The position numbers and the translations under genes are program-made. Source: JALNZF01 sp964447405 (GTDB lineage: Bacteria > Nitrospirota > UBA9217). Taken from it: a stretch of 64,000 nt of DNA. The notes under the pieces are model-generated. The model was given only the letters and a program-made list of their open reading frames with translations, searched no databases and was not told the origin of the DNA. Shown here piece by piece: positions 50,280 through 59,144 of this stretch (its first letter is position 1; every line of letters starts with the position of its first letter). The DNA lies in assembly GCA_964447405.1 (NCBI GenBank), contig CAYUSP010000007.1, positions 1 through 64,000 of the forward strand. Reading direction: 5' to 3'.

Positions 50280-52004
50280 TCAATTTCCAAATTCCTTCCG
50301 CGATACGGAATACTCCCCATGCTCGCCTTCCATGTTGATCTGTATCCATGCTTTAAAGGCAGTTCCGTTGACGGAGGGAAGCGTTATGGTCCCGGATGAT
50401 ACAAGAGGGGAAAGCTCGACGTCGGCTGCCAGGTTATTCTGAGATAAGGTGTTGATGACCGATCCGCTTAGCTGGGTATATACAATGGCAAATGTCGTCG
50501 GTTTGGTCCAGCTGACTGACAGGGGACTGCCTATCTTTGCGTCCGCAAGTGTATTGCCCGCGGGAGTCGTGATCGTGAAGGTCTCCATTGTTCTTGACTT
50601 GATAATCTGGTTCAATGTAAGGGTCTGGTTAGTCATATTGATCTTCAACGTGTAGACAGAACCCACGAGAGGGGAGCTTGTCAGAGGCATATCCCAGGGG
50701 AACGAAAAAGTATCCGTCATTCCGTTGGTTGTCTTAGTGAAATACGTTGGATTTGTGCTCAGATTCGGACCAGTGATATAGACGAAGTTCACAGATCCGG
50801 TGGCCGCTGTTACCACGGAATCGATGATGGGCGATACGACAGGCGACCCTGGGGTGGCTGCAAGGACCTGCTTCCGCACACCGACATGGAATTGTGCGCG
50901 CACATCACGCTGATTGCCGTAAAAGAGCCATTTACCAGCACTCGTGACGAACTTAAAACTGCAGGAGAAATATCTGTCCGCCGATGATGGTATTGTCCTC
51001 GTAGCACCGTTTGCAAGCGTCATATTCCATGTAGCGAATACGATTCCGTTCAAGGCATCCATGGTGATGATGTCGTGCAGTGCGACAGTGGCGATCTGGT
51101 CGTTCCTGACCAGAGGCAACATGCCGGCGATATCCTGCGCAGTGGTTGATCCGTCATTCAGGTATTGAGAGGAGTACAGAGGCAGGAGATCGTTTGTGGT
51201 GATTGCGGCGCCCTTTGTATTGATCGCATCCTTCCATGAGGTCAAGGTTTGAAGAATGCCATCGGATACACTTTGCATGCTGGAGGCCAGGTCGGAACCC
51301 GTGGGCATGGTGAAGATCGGGTTGTAATTCGTTGAGTAGTTCGGATCAACAGGGTAGAGCTTTACCGTGCCTCCGGATAGATCCACCTTTAAGATATGGA
51401 GCAGGCCGTCGAAGCCTGTGCCGTCAGCATTGAACGGGGAGGTCAGGAGGTTGAAGCCCGCAGGATCTACATTAAACGGCCGGAGCCAGGAAGCAATGAT
51501 CTTCCGCAACCCTGCTTCCAGCGAATTGATCTCCGTCGCCGCAGGCAGGGGAATCGCGCCCGACCGTTCAAACTCAACCACAAGATCGTACCCTTTCACT
51601 CCATACCAGCCTCTGAGCAGCAGGTCTGAGTAGGGATGCAGGTTCGCGACTCCCGACTGCATTGCGATGCCGTATAAAGAACTGTTGGGTGTCGATGCAA
51701 CCTTCAGCAGAACAGGGGCGGTAAAGCCCGAAACATCAGCGGAAAAATCACCCAAGGCGCCGGTGATAACGGTCTTTTGCGATCCCAAGGCGTCGCGTAA
51801 GACCACGGCAGCGCCGGCTAGCGGTGCACCGACCGAGGCGGTTCCCTGTATCGTCGTCATGGTGCTTGTCGTCGATGGCGTGCCGGTGCTCGTGACATCA
51901 CCGGCATTGCTGGATGTGTCGCTGCCTTTGCGACATGCGGTGATGAGGCAAAGCAGCAGAAGAACTGCCGCAATCGACTTTATGTTTCGATGTATTCTTT
52001 CCAT
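50280..52004 (-). CDS. Large lipoprotein with Ig-like N-terminal domain
   Basis: A 574-residue protein from ATG 52004 (an ATG two codons upstream is also possible). The lipoprotein signal is HRNIKSIAAVLLLLCLITAC. A Ser/Thr-rich spacer is followed by a carboxypeptidase-regulatory-like or Ig-like domain (about 55-120: IQGTASVGAPLAGAAVVLRDALG). The rest has no recognised fold. It follows the histidine kinase and deacetylase genes on the same strand with a 39-bp gap, so it may be an exported partner in the same operon. The function is unknown. Confidence 0.75.
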   Translation of the reverse strand: MERIHRNIKSIAAVLLLLCLITACRKGSDTSSNAGDVTSTGTPSTTSTMTTIQGTASVGAPLAGAAVVLRDALGSQKTVITGALGDFSADVSGFTAPVLLKVASTPNSSLYGIAMQSGVANLHPYSDLLLRGWYGVKGYDLVVEFERSGAIPLPAATEINSLEAGLRKIIASWLRPFNVDPAGFNLLTSPFNADGTGFDGLLHILKVDLSGGTVKLYPVDPNYSTNYNPIFTMPTGSDLASSMQSVSDGILQTLTSWKDAINTKGAAITTNDLLPLYSSQYLNDGSTTAQDIAGMLPLVRNDQIATVALHDIITMDALNGIVFATWNMTLANGATRTIPSSADRYFSCSFKFVTSAGKWLFYGNQRDVRAQFHVGVRKQVLAATPGSPVVSPIIDSVVTAATGSVNFVYITGPNLSTNPTYFTKTTNGMTDTFSFPWDMPLTSSPLVGSVYTLKINMTNQTLTLNQIIKSRTMETFTITTPAGNTLADAKIGSPLSVSWTKPTTFAIVYTQLSGSVINTLSQNNLAADVELSPLVSSGTITLPSVNGTAFKAWIQINMEGEHGEYSVSRKEFGN

Positions 52005-52042
52005 GGTCATTTCGTTTCGCAGAGCACAGTTGAAGGACGGCT

Positions 52043-52747
52043 TCAGTTCTTCATCATCTCCCCGACCGTGACGAGCGTGAACCCTTTCGTTCGCAGACCG
52101 GAAATAATCTCCGGCAAGGCTTCGGACGTGTGCAGTCCGTTCCGATTCATATGGAACACCACGATGCTGCCGCCCTTCGCGCTGCGAAGCACGCCGCGCG
52201 CGATCCGCGCCGCCGAAAGGGCAGGGTCCGGATCACCGGAAGCTATGTCATACTGGACCGTGGTGAGCCCGGCCTGCTGAGCGAGCCTGGCGAGCCGTTC
52301 GTCCACCTCACCGTACGGGGGGCGAAAAAAGTTCGGTGTTTTGCCCGTTGCTTTCCGAATGATCATTTGCGTCCGCTGCAGCTCCCGGAGAATGCGCTCA
52401 TCGTCCTTTTCCAGCATGTGGGGGTGCCAGAAGGCGTGGTTCGCTATCTCAAATTGCGGCTGCAATGCCAGCATGCGGGCAATGTCCGTGTTTTTCTCGA
52501 CCCATCTGCCGCTCATGAAGAGCGTTGCAGGGACTTTTTCCCTCAGCAGCACTTCGATCACCTTGGCATCATATTCCTCGGTCCGGCCCGTGGGGCAGGC
52601 ATCGAAAGTCAGGGCGATCATTCGTGAATCTCTTCGGCCGTGCTCGAGGATAATCCCTTCACTCGTTACCGGGCTTGCAGGGAAGGGCGCGAGCACGGCC
52701 AGGCAGGCGCAGATCACGGAGAGGGAGCGCAGCCATCGGACATTCAC
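52043..52747 (-). CDS. Polysaccharide deacetylase (NodB domain)
   Basis: A 234-residue protein starting at GTG 52747, overlapping the upstream kinase stop (GTGA). It has a signal peptide (about 1-28) and NodB motifs: ALTFDACPT (MT1, where the second Asp is Ala-Cys-Pro-like in this group), ANHAFWHPHML (HxxxH metal ligands), RPPYGE and IASGDPDP. It removes N-acetyl groups from a cell-surface polysaccharide or peptidoglycan. Coupling to a heme-containing sensor kinase suggests envelope remodelling in response to a redox or gas signal; that link is inferred from the operon. Confidence 0.88.
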   Translation of the reverse strand: MNVRWLRSLSVICACLAVLAPFPASPVTSEGIILEHGRRDSRMIALTFDACPTGRTEEYDAKVIEVLLREKVPATLFMSGRWVEKNTDIARMLALQPQFEIANHAFWHPHMLEKDDERILRELQRTQMIIRKATGKTPNFFRPPYGEVDERLARLAQQAGLTTVQYDIASGDPDPALSAARIARGVLRSAKGGSIVVFHMNRNGLHTSEALPEIISGLRTKGFTLVTVGEMMKN

Positions 52748-55700
52748 GTGAGATCCCCCGGGCCGACCAGAAACTCCTGCTGTTCAGACATGCTGCGGTA
52801 AGGCAGTTTTACGGTCACGGACGTACCGCCGCCTTTCGTGCTTTCCACCGTGATGTCGCCCCCGTGATCCTGCACGATTTTTTTACAGATCGCCAGGCCG
52901 AGTCCGGTTCCCTTCGGTTTTGTCGTAAAGAACAGATCGAATATTCTGCCCAGATTTTCCGCTGGAATGCCGATGCCGGTGTCAATGACCTTGTAGACGA
53001 TGAAGCGGTCTTCGAGCAGAAGTCTGATGGCAATCTCTCCGCCTTCGGGAGTGGCATCGATGGCGTTCCTGAGCAGGTTCAGAAAAACCTGCCGCACCTG
53101 GTTTGCATCGATCAAGGCCGACACCGGACCGGTATCCAGGTCTCCCCTGAGCCTGATGCCTCTCCGCTCGATCGCGTCCTGGTGCAGGGTGAGCACTTCC
53201 TGCCAGAGCTCTCTCACATCACAGAGCGCGAGGTTTAATTTCATCGGCCGCCCGTACAGCAGAAGCTCTTCGACCAACTGGTTCATCCGCTTCGTTTCCG
53301 ACAGGAGGGCGCGGACCAGTTCCAGATGAGCCGGATTGGTGAGCTCGCGTTCGAATATCTGGCCCACTGAACTGATGCCGAAAAGCGGATTTCTGATCTC
53401 GTGCGCCACGCCGGCGACGACCCTGCCCATGGCAGCGAACCGCTCCTTGTTCAGGAGCTCGGCCTGGAGCTCCCTGATCTCGGACAGATCGCGGAACACG
53501 ACAATGATCCCTTCCTGAGCTCCCGATGGCCCCCGGTAGTACGTGCTTGAAAAACCGACAGGAAGGGACGATCCATCCCGCATGCGGATCTGGATAGCCC
53601 GATAGGGGCCGGCATGCTGTTCGACCTGGAAGAAAGCGTGCGTTTCCGGGAACAGGTCCTCCAGCCGGCGGCCGACAAGGCTTTCTCGCACGGACCGCAG
53701 GATCCCCGCTCCCACGTCATTGATGAGCGCGACAACACCCTGTTCGTCGAGGAGCAGGATGCCGCTTGCCATGTTGGCCAGGATGCCGCTTAACAGGCCT
53801 GTGCGGCGCGCCAGTTCGCGGTTTTGATTCTTCAGCTCTTCGTTCAGGATGCAGACATTGATGGCCATGGCAGCCTGGTTTGCAAGGAGCATGAATGCCG
53901 CGATCTCCACTTCAAGAAAGGGCATGATGCCACGCTTATGAACCACAAACACGCCGAGGGGCCCGTCCTCGCTCAGGAGTGGCGCTGCAAGAAGCGACGG
54001 CATGCCGTGCGCGGAAGCTGCTCTGCCGAAGGCCGTGGCGTCATCACCCGGAACATTGTAGCTGAGGACAAAGCCGCTTCTTTTTTGGAATGCTTGGCCG
54101 ATAAGTCCGGCATCGGCAGGCACGCGGTCCGGGCAGACGCTCGCAATCTCTTCATTATTGGTGCAGCCGCCGGCTTTCAGCAGTAATTCCCGCTTGTTCG
54201 GCGCTGCCAGCCAGAAACTCGCGGCATCAAGGCCGGAGAAGGTTAATGCCGATTCGGAAAATACTTCGAGCGCCCTGGTCAGAGACATATCGGAAAGTGC
54301 AGCAGCAGTGACACGGTGGAGTTCGAGCAGCTCGCGGACCATCCGTTGATTCGCTTCATGCAGACGGTGGTTCTCAAGAGCAGCCGCCATTTCAGCGGCC
54401 AGAATGCGCAGAATGCCGATGTTCCTGCTGCGCGACGGGCGCACTGCGGGGTCCACCTGAATGATGAGCGCGCCGATGACCGGGAAGACCGTGCAGGTCA
54501 TACAATAGGCCAGTTTGTCGCCATACGACTCCACGAGCTGATTGTTGCAGAGCGTGTTGTCCATAAGCCAGCAGGGGTCCGTCGACTCCGAATAGGCGGG
54601 GCAATCCGTTTTAATGCAGCTGGTCTGCTGCCAGCACCGTTTTGCCTGGGAATGGCTGAGAAGGGGTATCAGGTAAATTTCATCCGTGCGGTCCTCCCTG
54701 CCGAGGTTTCGCAGCGCCAGTGGCGCGAGTGTGCGGCTGTCCAGGACCGCAATCTTGCTGTTCCGGATTAGACTCATCATGGGATCACGGCTCTGAAGGG
54801 ACACGCCTTCCGGTGCGAGGAGGCCGCTCATGTTGTTGTTTCGTTTGATCTCCAGCCACACCTTCTTCCGGTCCACCAGGCAAAGCAGCGAACGGGTATA
54901 GCCCAGCCTGTGCGAGACACTCCACATAAAGTGGTCCAGCAGTTCATCGAGGGACAATTCGGCGTTGAATACCCTGGCGGAGAGGCGCGATATCGTTGCC
55001 ATGTCGTGGCTGTAGGAGTACAACCGCACGGCCTTGTCTTGTACCTCGCTCATCGCGGCCTGAAGCTGGGCTGTTCGTTCGCTGATCCTGCTTTCCAGGC
55101 TGGCATGAGACGCCTCAAGCGCATGCGCCATTGCGTTAAACGCCGCCGCCACATCCTGAAGTTCATCGCCCGTCGCCATGGCGATCCGGTGGCCGAGTTC
55201 GCCCCTGCCGAATCGCTCCGCGCCTTCATGGAGCGTTGTAAGCGGAGTGAGCACCACTTTTCTGATGACCAGGTACAGGATTCCGCCGATGGCGAATATG
55301 ATCAGGGTCAGCATGGTGGTTAGATTCTTGCTGCTGAGGCCGATTTCGATCAGGGAGTCCTGCATGGAGAGCGACAGGATGATCAGTCCAAGGACGTCTC
55401 CGCTTGTTGCGTGGCATTGCCGACAGTCCGCTTCATTGTTCAGGGGGATGATGATGGTTTCGAGGGGAGGATTGCCGGGCTCGCGAAAATGAACCGTAGT
55501 ATGGGTCTTTATCGCCTCGGTGAACTGGGGCGTCTCGTAGCGCTGTCCTTTGCCGCCGAAGGCAGGCGTCCCGCTTACCTGCAGCACATCCAGCCGGACG
55601 AGTCCGTGCAAACCGCGAAGATTGTTCAACAGGTCGAGCGTGCTGCGCGGCCTTCCATGCATCATATTGTCCTTCAGGTTGGCGACGATGGCGGATGTCA

Positions 55701-55842
55701 GGAGGTGTTGCATTTCCTCGGTCTTATTTGCAAGGAGGTTTGCCTCGCGTTGAACAATGACCGCTGACAGGATGCCGAGAAAAATGACCAGGCTGCCCAG
55801 GACAAGGAACAGAAATTTGGTGTGCAGGTTCATGTGCATCAT
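52744..55842 (-). CDS. Large sensor histidine kinase with periplasmic heme-binding and Cys-rich regions
   Basis: A 1032-residue membrane kinase. The first segment (9-30) and second segment (175-195) enclose a periplasmic domain with a c-type heme motif CRQCH (140-144). A HAMP region follows (about 195-245), then a region with seven Cys at 403-450 (CW...C...CP...CW...C...C..C), a GAF-like and a PAS-like domain, an H-box (VVAGVAHEIRNPLFG) and HATPase (NLLRNAIDATPEGG, GIGIPAENLGR, GTGLGLAI). It may sense redox or a small gas through heme. The deacetylase start overlaps its stop. The promoter gives a probable leaderless mRNA. Confidence 0.92.
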   Translation of the reverse strand: MMHMNLHTKFLFLVLGSLVIFLGILSAVIVQREANLLANKTEEMQHLLTSAIVANLKDNMMHGRPRSTLDLLNNLRGLHGLVRLDVLQVSGTPAFGGKGQRYETPQFTEAIKTHTTVHFREPGNPPLETIIIPLNNEADCRQCHATSGDVLGLIILSLSMQDSLIEIGLSSKNLTTMLTLIIFAIGGILYLVIRKVVLTPLTTLHEGAERFGRGELGHRIAMATGDELQDVAAAFNAMAHALEASHASLESRISERTAQLQAAMSEVQDKAVRLYSYSHDMATISRLSARVFNAELSLDELLDHFMWSVSHRLGYTRSLLCLVDRKKVWLEIKRNNNMSGLLAPEGVSLQSRDPMMSLIRNSKIAVLDSRTLAPLALRNLGREDRTDEIYLIPLLSHSQAKRCWQQTSCIKTDCPAYSESTDPCWLMDNTLCNNQLVESYGDKLAYCMTCTVFPVIGALIIQVDPAVRPSRSRNIGILRILAAEMAAALENHRLHEANQRMVRELLELHRVTAAALSDMSLTRALEVFSESALTFSGLDAASFWLAAPNKRELLLKAGGCTNNEEIASVCPDRVPADAGLIGQAFQKRSGFVLSYNVPGDDATAFGRAASAHGMPSLLAAPLLSEDGPLGVFVVHKRGIMPFLEVEIAAFMLLANQAAMAINVCILNEELKNQNRELARRTGLLSGILANMASGILLLDEQGVVALINDVGAGILRSVRESLVGRRLEDLFPETHAFFQVEQHAGPYRAIQIRMRDGSSLPVGFSSTYYRGPSGAQEGIIVVFRDLSEIRELQAELLNKERFAAMGRVVAGVAHEIRNPLFGISSVGQIFERELTNPAHLELVRALLSETKRMNQLVEELLLYGRPMKLNLALCDVRELWQEVLTLHQDAIERRGIRLRGDLDTGPVSALIDANQVRQVFLNLLRNAIDATPEGGEIAIRLLLEDRFIVYKVIDTGIGIPAENLGRIFDLFFTTKPKGTGLGLAICKKIVQDHGGDITVESTKGGGTSVTVKLPYRSMSEQQEFLVGPGDLT

Positions 55843-55850
55843 GTTTTTTA

Positions 55851-55879
55851 ATACTAACCCAGGAACAGGTGCGGGTCAA
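55851..55879 (-). promoter_or_regulatory. Promoter of the heme-sensor kinase operon, probably leaderless
   Basis: On the minus strand: TTGACC (55879-55874), 17 bp, TAGTAT (55856-55851), then 8 bases to the ATG at 55842. No ribosome site. Confidence 0.7.
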
Positions 55880-55977
55880 TGAGAAAAGGCGCGAACAGGG
55901 CCGCGCTTCCCGCCTGGTTGCGATGCGAGGATGCGCTGTGTTATAGTGTCGTGACGACCTTCTTTATGAGCTGAACC

Positions 55978-58383
55978 ATGCACATCGATCTAAAACATAT
56001 TGCCATCCCGCTCCGTGAATTCGCGCTGCCTGTTCCCCGAACAGGCAGCATCGAAGCGCATTCGGGGTACGGCCGCGCTGCGGAAGAAGGCCGCGAGATC
56101 CATCAACGTGTGCAGAGGCAACGGGTAAAAGCCGATCCCTGCTACGAGTCCGAGGTCCCGGTCAGCCGATCATTCGAGCGGGAAGGGTACCAGTTCCGGA
56201 TCCAGGGCCGCATGGATGGGATTTTCAGACAGGATCCTCCGCGGATCGAGGAAATCAAGACCAGTCTTACTATCCGGGATCTGAGGCACAGGCTCGTAGA
56301 AAATCCGTTTTCGCATCCGTATTGTCTCCAGCTGCTGACCTACGGGTACTTTCACTGGCTCGAATACACGGTCATGCCCGTGCTCGTTTTTCATCTGGTG
56401 TCCATGCGGGGCAGCCAAGCAGAATCACTCGAACTTAAGCTCGATCCTCCCCAGTACGAGGCCTGGCTGACCTTGCGGCTGGATGAACTCGTCCAGGAAG
56501 CAGTAAAGGCGGAGAAGCTTGCTGCACGACGAAGGAAGGCAGCTGCAAGACTTGTATTCCCGTTCGAGCGCCCCCGTCCCGGCCAGAGGGACATCATGCG
56601 AATGATAGAGGGAGGAATGGATGAGGAAAGGCCCCTGCTCATCCAGGCGCCGACCGGGATGGGGAAGACTGTCGGGATACTCTATCCTGTTCTGAAGGAG
56701 GCGCTCGGTCGCGGCCAGAAGGTGGTCTACCTCACACCGAAGAACAGCCAGCATTCGGTTGCCGAGGACGCTGTTGTGCGTTTTCAGGAAGCGGGCGCCC
56801 GGATCAAATCGCTCACTATCACCGCGAAAGGCAAGATCTGTTTTAAAAACGAGCCGCTCTGCGATCCGGGCTATTGTGAATTCAGCCTCGATTATTACAC
56901 CAAAGTACACCGACACGGGATCCTGGACCTCCTCGCGAAAAAGAGGAAACTCAGTGCCCGCACATTCCGCGCGCTGGGGGAGGAATGCGAGGTCTGTCCC
57001 TTCGAATTGCAGCTCGATGGAGCCAGGGAAGCGGATATCGTGATCTGCGACTATAACTATGTCTTTGCGCCGCGGTCGGCCTTCGGCAGGCTTGCCATGA
57101 CCTGTTTTGACCAGGAAGGGAAGCCGAACCTCGTGATCGATGAAGCGCATAATCTTCCTTCCCGCGCCATGGATTATTACTCCCCGACGCTATCCAGCAC
57201 GGCGCTTGAGAGCATGCGTGAAGAACTTCGAAATATCCCCCCCCGATTCCGACAAGAGGCTGAAGAGATCCTGGACAGCTGCATTCAGACCATCGCCTCC
57301 TGCAGGCCTGGGGATACCCTGCGGCCGGCAAGGATCCAGCCTTCTGCTGACCGGTTTCTTGAACAGGATTCCCGGCTTCGCGTTTTTTTAACCCGCTATC
57401 TCGATTCCGATATCGAGATCAATCGCAACGATGCTGTCATGAAACTATGCTTCTATTGGGCGGAATTCGCCCATACCCTTGAGTACGCCGCTGATCCTGA
57501 ACATGACGAGTTTTTCACGACCTTTAAGCCCCACGCGACGGGCGGCAGTATGACGATAACCTGCTGCGACGCATCAGTCCTGATCAGGGATTGCTATAAA
57601 GCGTACGATCAGGTGATCGGCTTTTCTGCCACGCTCAAGCCTTTCGAGTACTATGCAGGGCTCTCCGGCCTCGACCCCGAGCGGGTACTGAGCGCGGAAT
57701 TTCCCAGTCCCTTTCCAAAGGGGAACCGCAAGCTCCTGATCATTCCGCAGATCTCGACCAAGTATGCCGACCGAGAGCGGAACTATGCCAGGATCGCGGA
57801 TGCGATGCAGAGGATAGCGGCGCTTCGCAGGGGGAACTATTTTGCGTTTTTCCCGAGCTTCGAATTCCTGGAGCGGGTCCGCGCCTTGTTCCAGCCGCCG
57901 GAAGGCTTCGGTGTTCTCTGGCAGGAGCGGGACATGAAGGCGCGCCGTGTTGAGGAGGTGCTAAACCATCTGCGGTCAACGGCTGGTCCCACGATCCTCT
58001 TTGCCGTGCAGGGCGGGACCTTTTCCGAGGGAGTGGACTACCCTGGCGATATGGCGATCGGCGCGTTCGTGATCGGGCCGCCCTTGCCGAACTTCGACCT
58101 CGAACGCGAGTTGATGCGGGAATATTATGAAAAGCGGTACCAGGCAGGTTTTGATTATGCCTATGCCATTCCCGCCATGTCCAGGGCTGTCCAGGCAGCA
58201 GGCCGTGTCATTCGCTCCGAGAATGACCGGGGGCTCATCGTACTCATGGACCAGCGCTTCGTTTTGCCCGCATATTCCCGCGCCATGCCCGCGGACTGGT
58301 TTGCGTCCGATGCATCGGAGCTTATATCGGAATCGATTCTGAAGGACATTGCGGAGTTCTGGGGCAGAAGCCCCATTCTTTAA
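55978..58383 (+). CDS. XPD/Rad3-type helicase with N-terminal Cas4-like nuclease domain
   Basis: An 801-residue protein. Residues 1-150 have a Cas4/RecB-like PD-(D/E)XK pattern: GRMDGIF (D80), EEIKT (E92-x-K94) and YCLQLLTYGYF (Q118, Y122). Helicase motifs follow: Walker A QAPTGMGKT (223-231), DEAH (388-391). Cysteines at 288, 295, 300, 337 and 340 supply the XPD-type [4Fe-4S] ligands. The late motifs (QAAGRVIRSENDRGLIVLMDQRF) are of the DinG/XPD type. It should unwind DNA 5' to 3' and cut it, in repair. It is encoded alone between divergent genes. Confidence 0.9.
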   Translation: MHIDLKHIAIPLREFALPVPRTGSIEAHSGYGRAAEEGREIHQRVQRQRVKADPCYESEVPVSRSFEREGYQFRIQGRMDGIFRQDPPRIEEIKTSLTIRDLRHRLVENPFSHPYCLQLLTYGYFHWLEYTVMPVLVFHLVSMRGSQAESLELKLDPPQYEAWLTLRLDELVQEAVKAEKLAARRRKAAARLVFPFERPRPGQRDIMRMIEGGMDEERPLLIQAPTGMGKTVGILYPVLKEALGRGQKVVYLTPKNSQHSVAEDAVVRFQEAGARIKSLTITAKGKICFKNEPLCDPGYCEFSLDYYTKVHRHGILDLLAKKRKLSARTFRALGEECEVCPFELQLDGAREADIVICDYNYVFAPRSAFGRLAMTCFDQEGKPNLVIDEAHNLPSRAMDYYSPTLSSTALESMREELRNIPPRFRQEAEEILDSCIQTIASCRPGDTLRPARIQPSADRFLEQDSRLRVFLTRYLDSDIEINRNDAVMKLCFYWAEFAHTLEYAADPEHDEFFTTFKPHATGGSMTITCCDASVLIRDCYKAYDQVIGFSATLKPFEYYAGLSGLDPERVLSAEFPSPFPKGNRKLLIIPQISTKYADRERNYARIADAMQRIAALRRGNYFAFFPSFEFLERVRALFQPPEGFGVLWQERDMKARRVEEVLNHLRSTAGPTILFAVQGGTFSEGVDYPGDMAIGAFVIGPPLPNFDLERELMREYYEKRYQAGFDYAYAIPAMSRAVQAAGRVIRSENDRGLIVLMDQRFVLPAYSRAMPADWFASDASELISESILKDIAEFWGRSPIL

Positions 58384-58556
58384 TCCCGAAATCCCGAAGG
58401 AACCGGCTTTTGTTCTTTATGTTCGAGAACGTTTTCTTTATAATCGGTAATAAGGACGCATAACTTACATGCATGCAGGCTAACCGAAACGAACAGCGAT
58501 GTATAGCATAGTGAGGGAGCATTCTGGCAGCACGTTATCTTCCAATCGAGGCCTTT

Positions 58557-59078
58557 ATGGAAAAACCCGAACGGACCCATGCATGCCGATCTATCACGGT
58601 TGTTCTCCTGGCATCTCTTTGCGCTGCCGGGTGCGCTTCGGTTTCCGCCGAGGATCTCGCCAAATTTACTAGTGACGGTTGCAGCCTGTTCCCTGACGGC
58701 TCAATTCGGATCAGCGCCAACTGGTGCGACTGCTGCCTGGAGCATGACTTTAGCTACTGGCAGGGCGGAACAACAGAGGAACGCAGGAAGGCGGATGAAC
58801 AACTCCGCGAATGCGTGCGGGTACGGACGGGCGATAAGACCCTGGCTGAAACGATGTACCGGGGTGTGCGCGCCGGCGGCCATCCCGCTTTCCCGATGTG
58901 GTACCGTTGGGCTTATGGCTGGCCGTATGGCCGGGGCTACGCGCCCCTGACCGATGAAGATCGGCTTCAGGCAAATCATAAGCTCGACGAATATAGGAAA
59001 GCGCATCCAGCCGGTTACTGCCAGGAGAAACATCCTTCTGCTCAGTTCGGTGAAGGGACAAAGAATAGCAGACAGTGA
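58557..59078 (+). CDS. Phospholipase A2-like lipoprotein
   Basis: A 173-residue protein. The lipoprotein signal ends LCAAGC (C26). The mature part has WCDCCLEHDFSYWQGG (H63-D64), close to the CCxxHDxCY active-site motif of phospholipase A2, and further cysteines (GCSLFPDG, LRECV) that could form the disulfides. The region is short for animal PLA2 but fits bacterial PLA2-like proteins. It would sit in the outer membrane or periplasm and act on phospholipids. GAGG precedes the ATG. The next gene is also a lipoprotein, 66 bp away. Confidence 0.65.
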   Translation: MEKPERTHACRSITVVLLASLCAAGCASVSAEDLAKFTSDGCSLFPDGSIRISANWCDCCLEHDFSYWQGGTTEERRKADEQLRECVRVRTGDKTLAETMYRGVRAGGHPAFPMWYRWAYGWPYGRGYAPLTDEDRLQANHKLDEYRKAHPAGYCQEKHPSAQFGEGTKNSRQ

Positions 59079-59144
59079 GGCGAGCACGTTGAATGCCTTT
59101 GTGTGGAGATGCAACGTCAGCATGAGAGGGAACTACGAACAATC

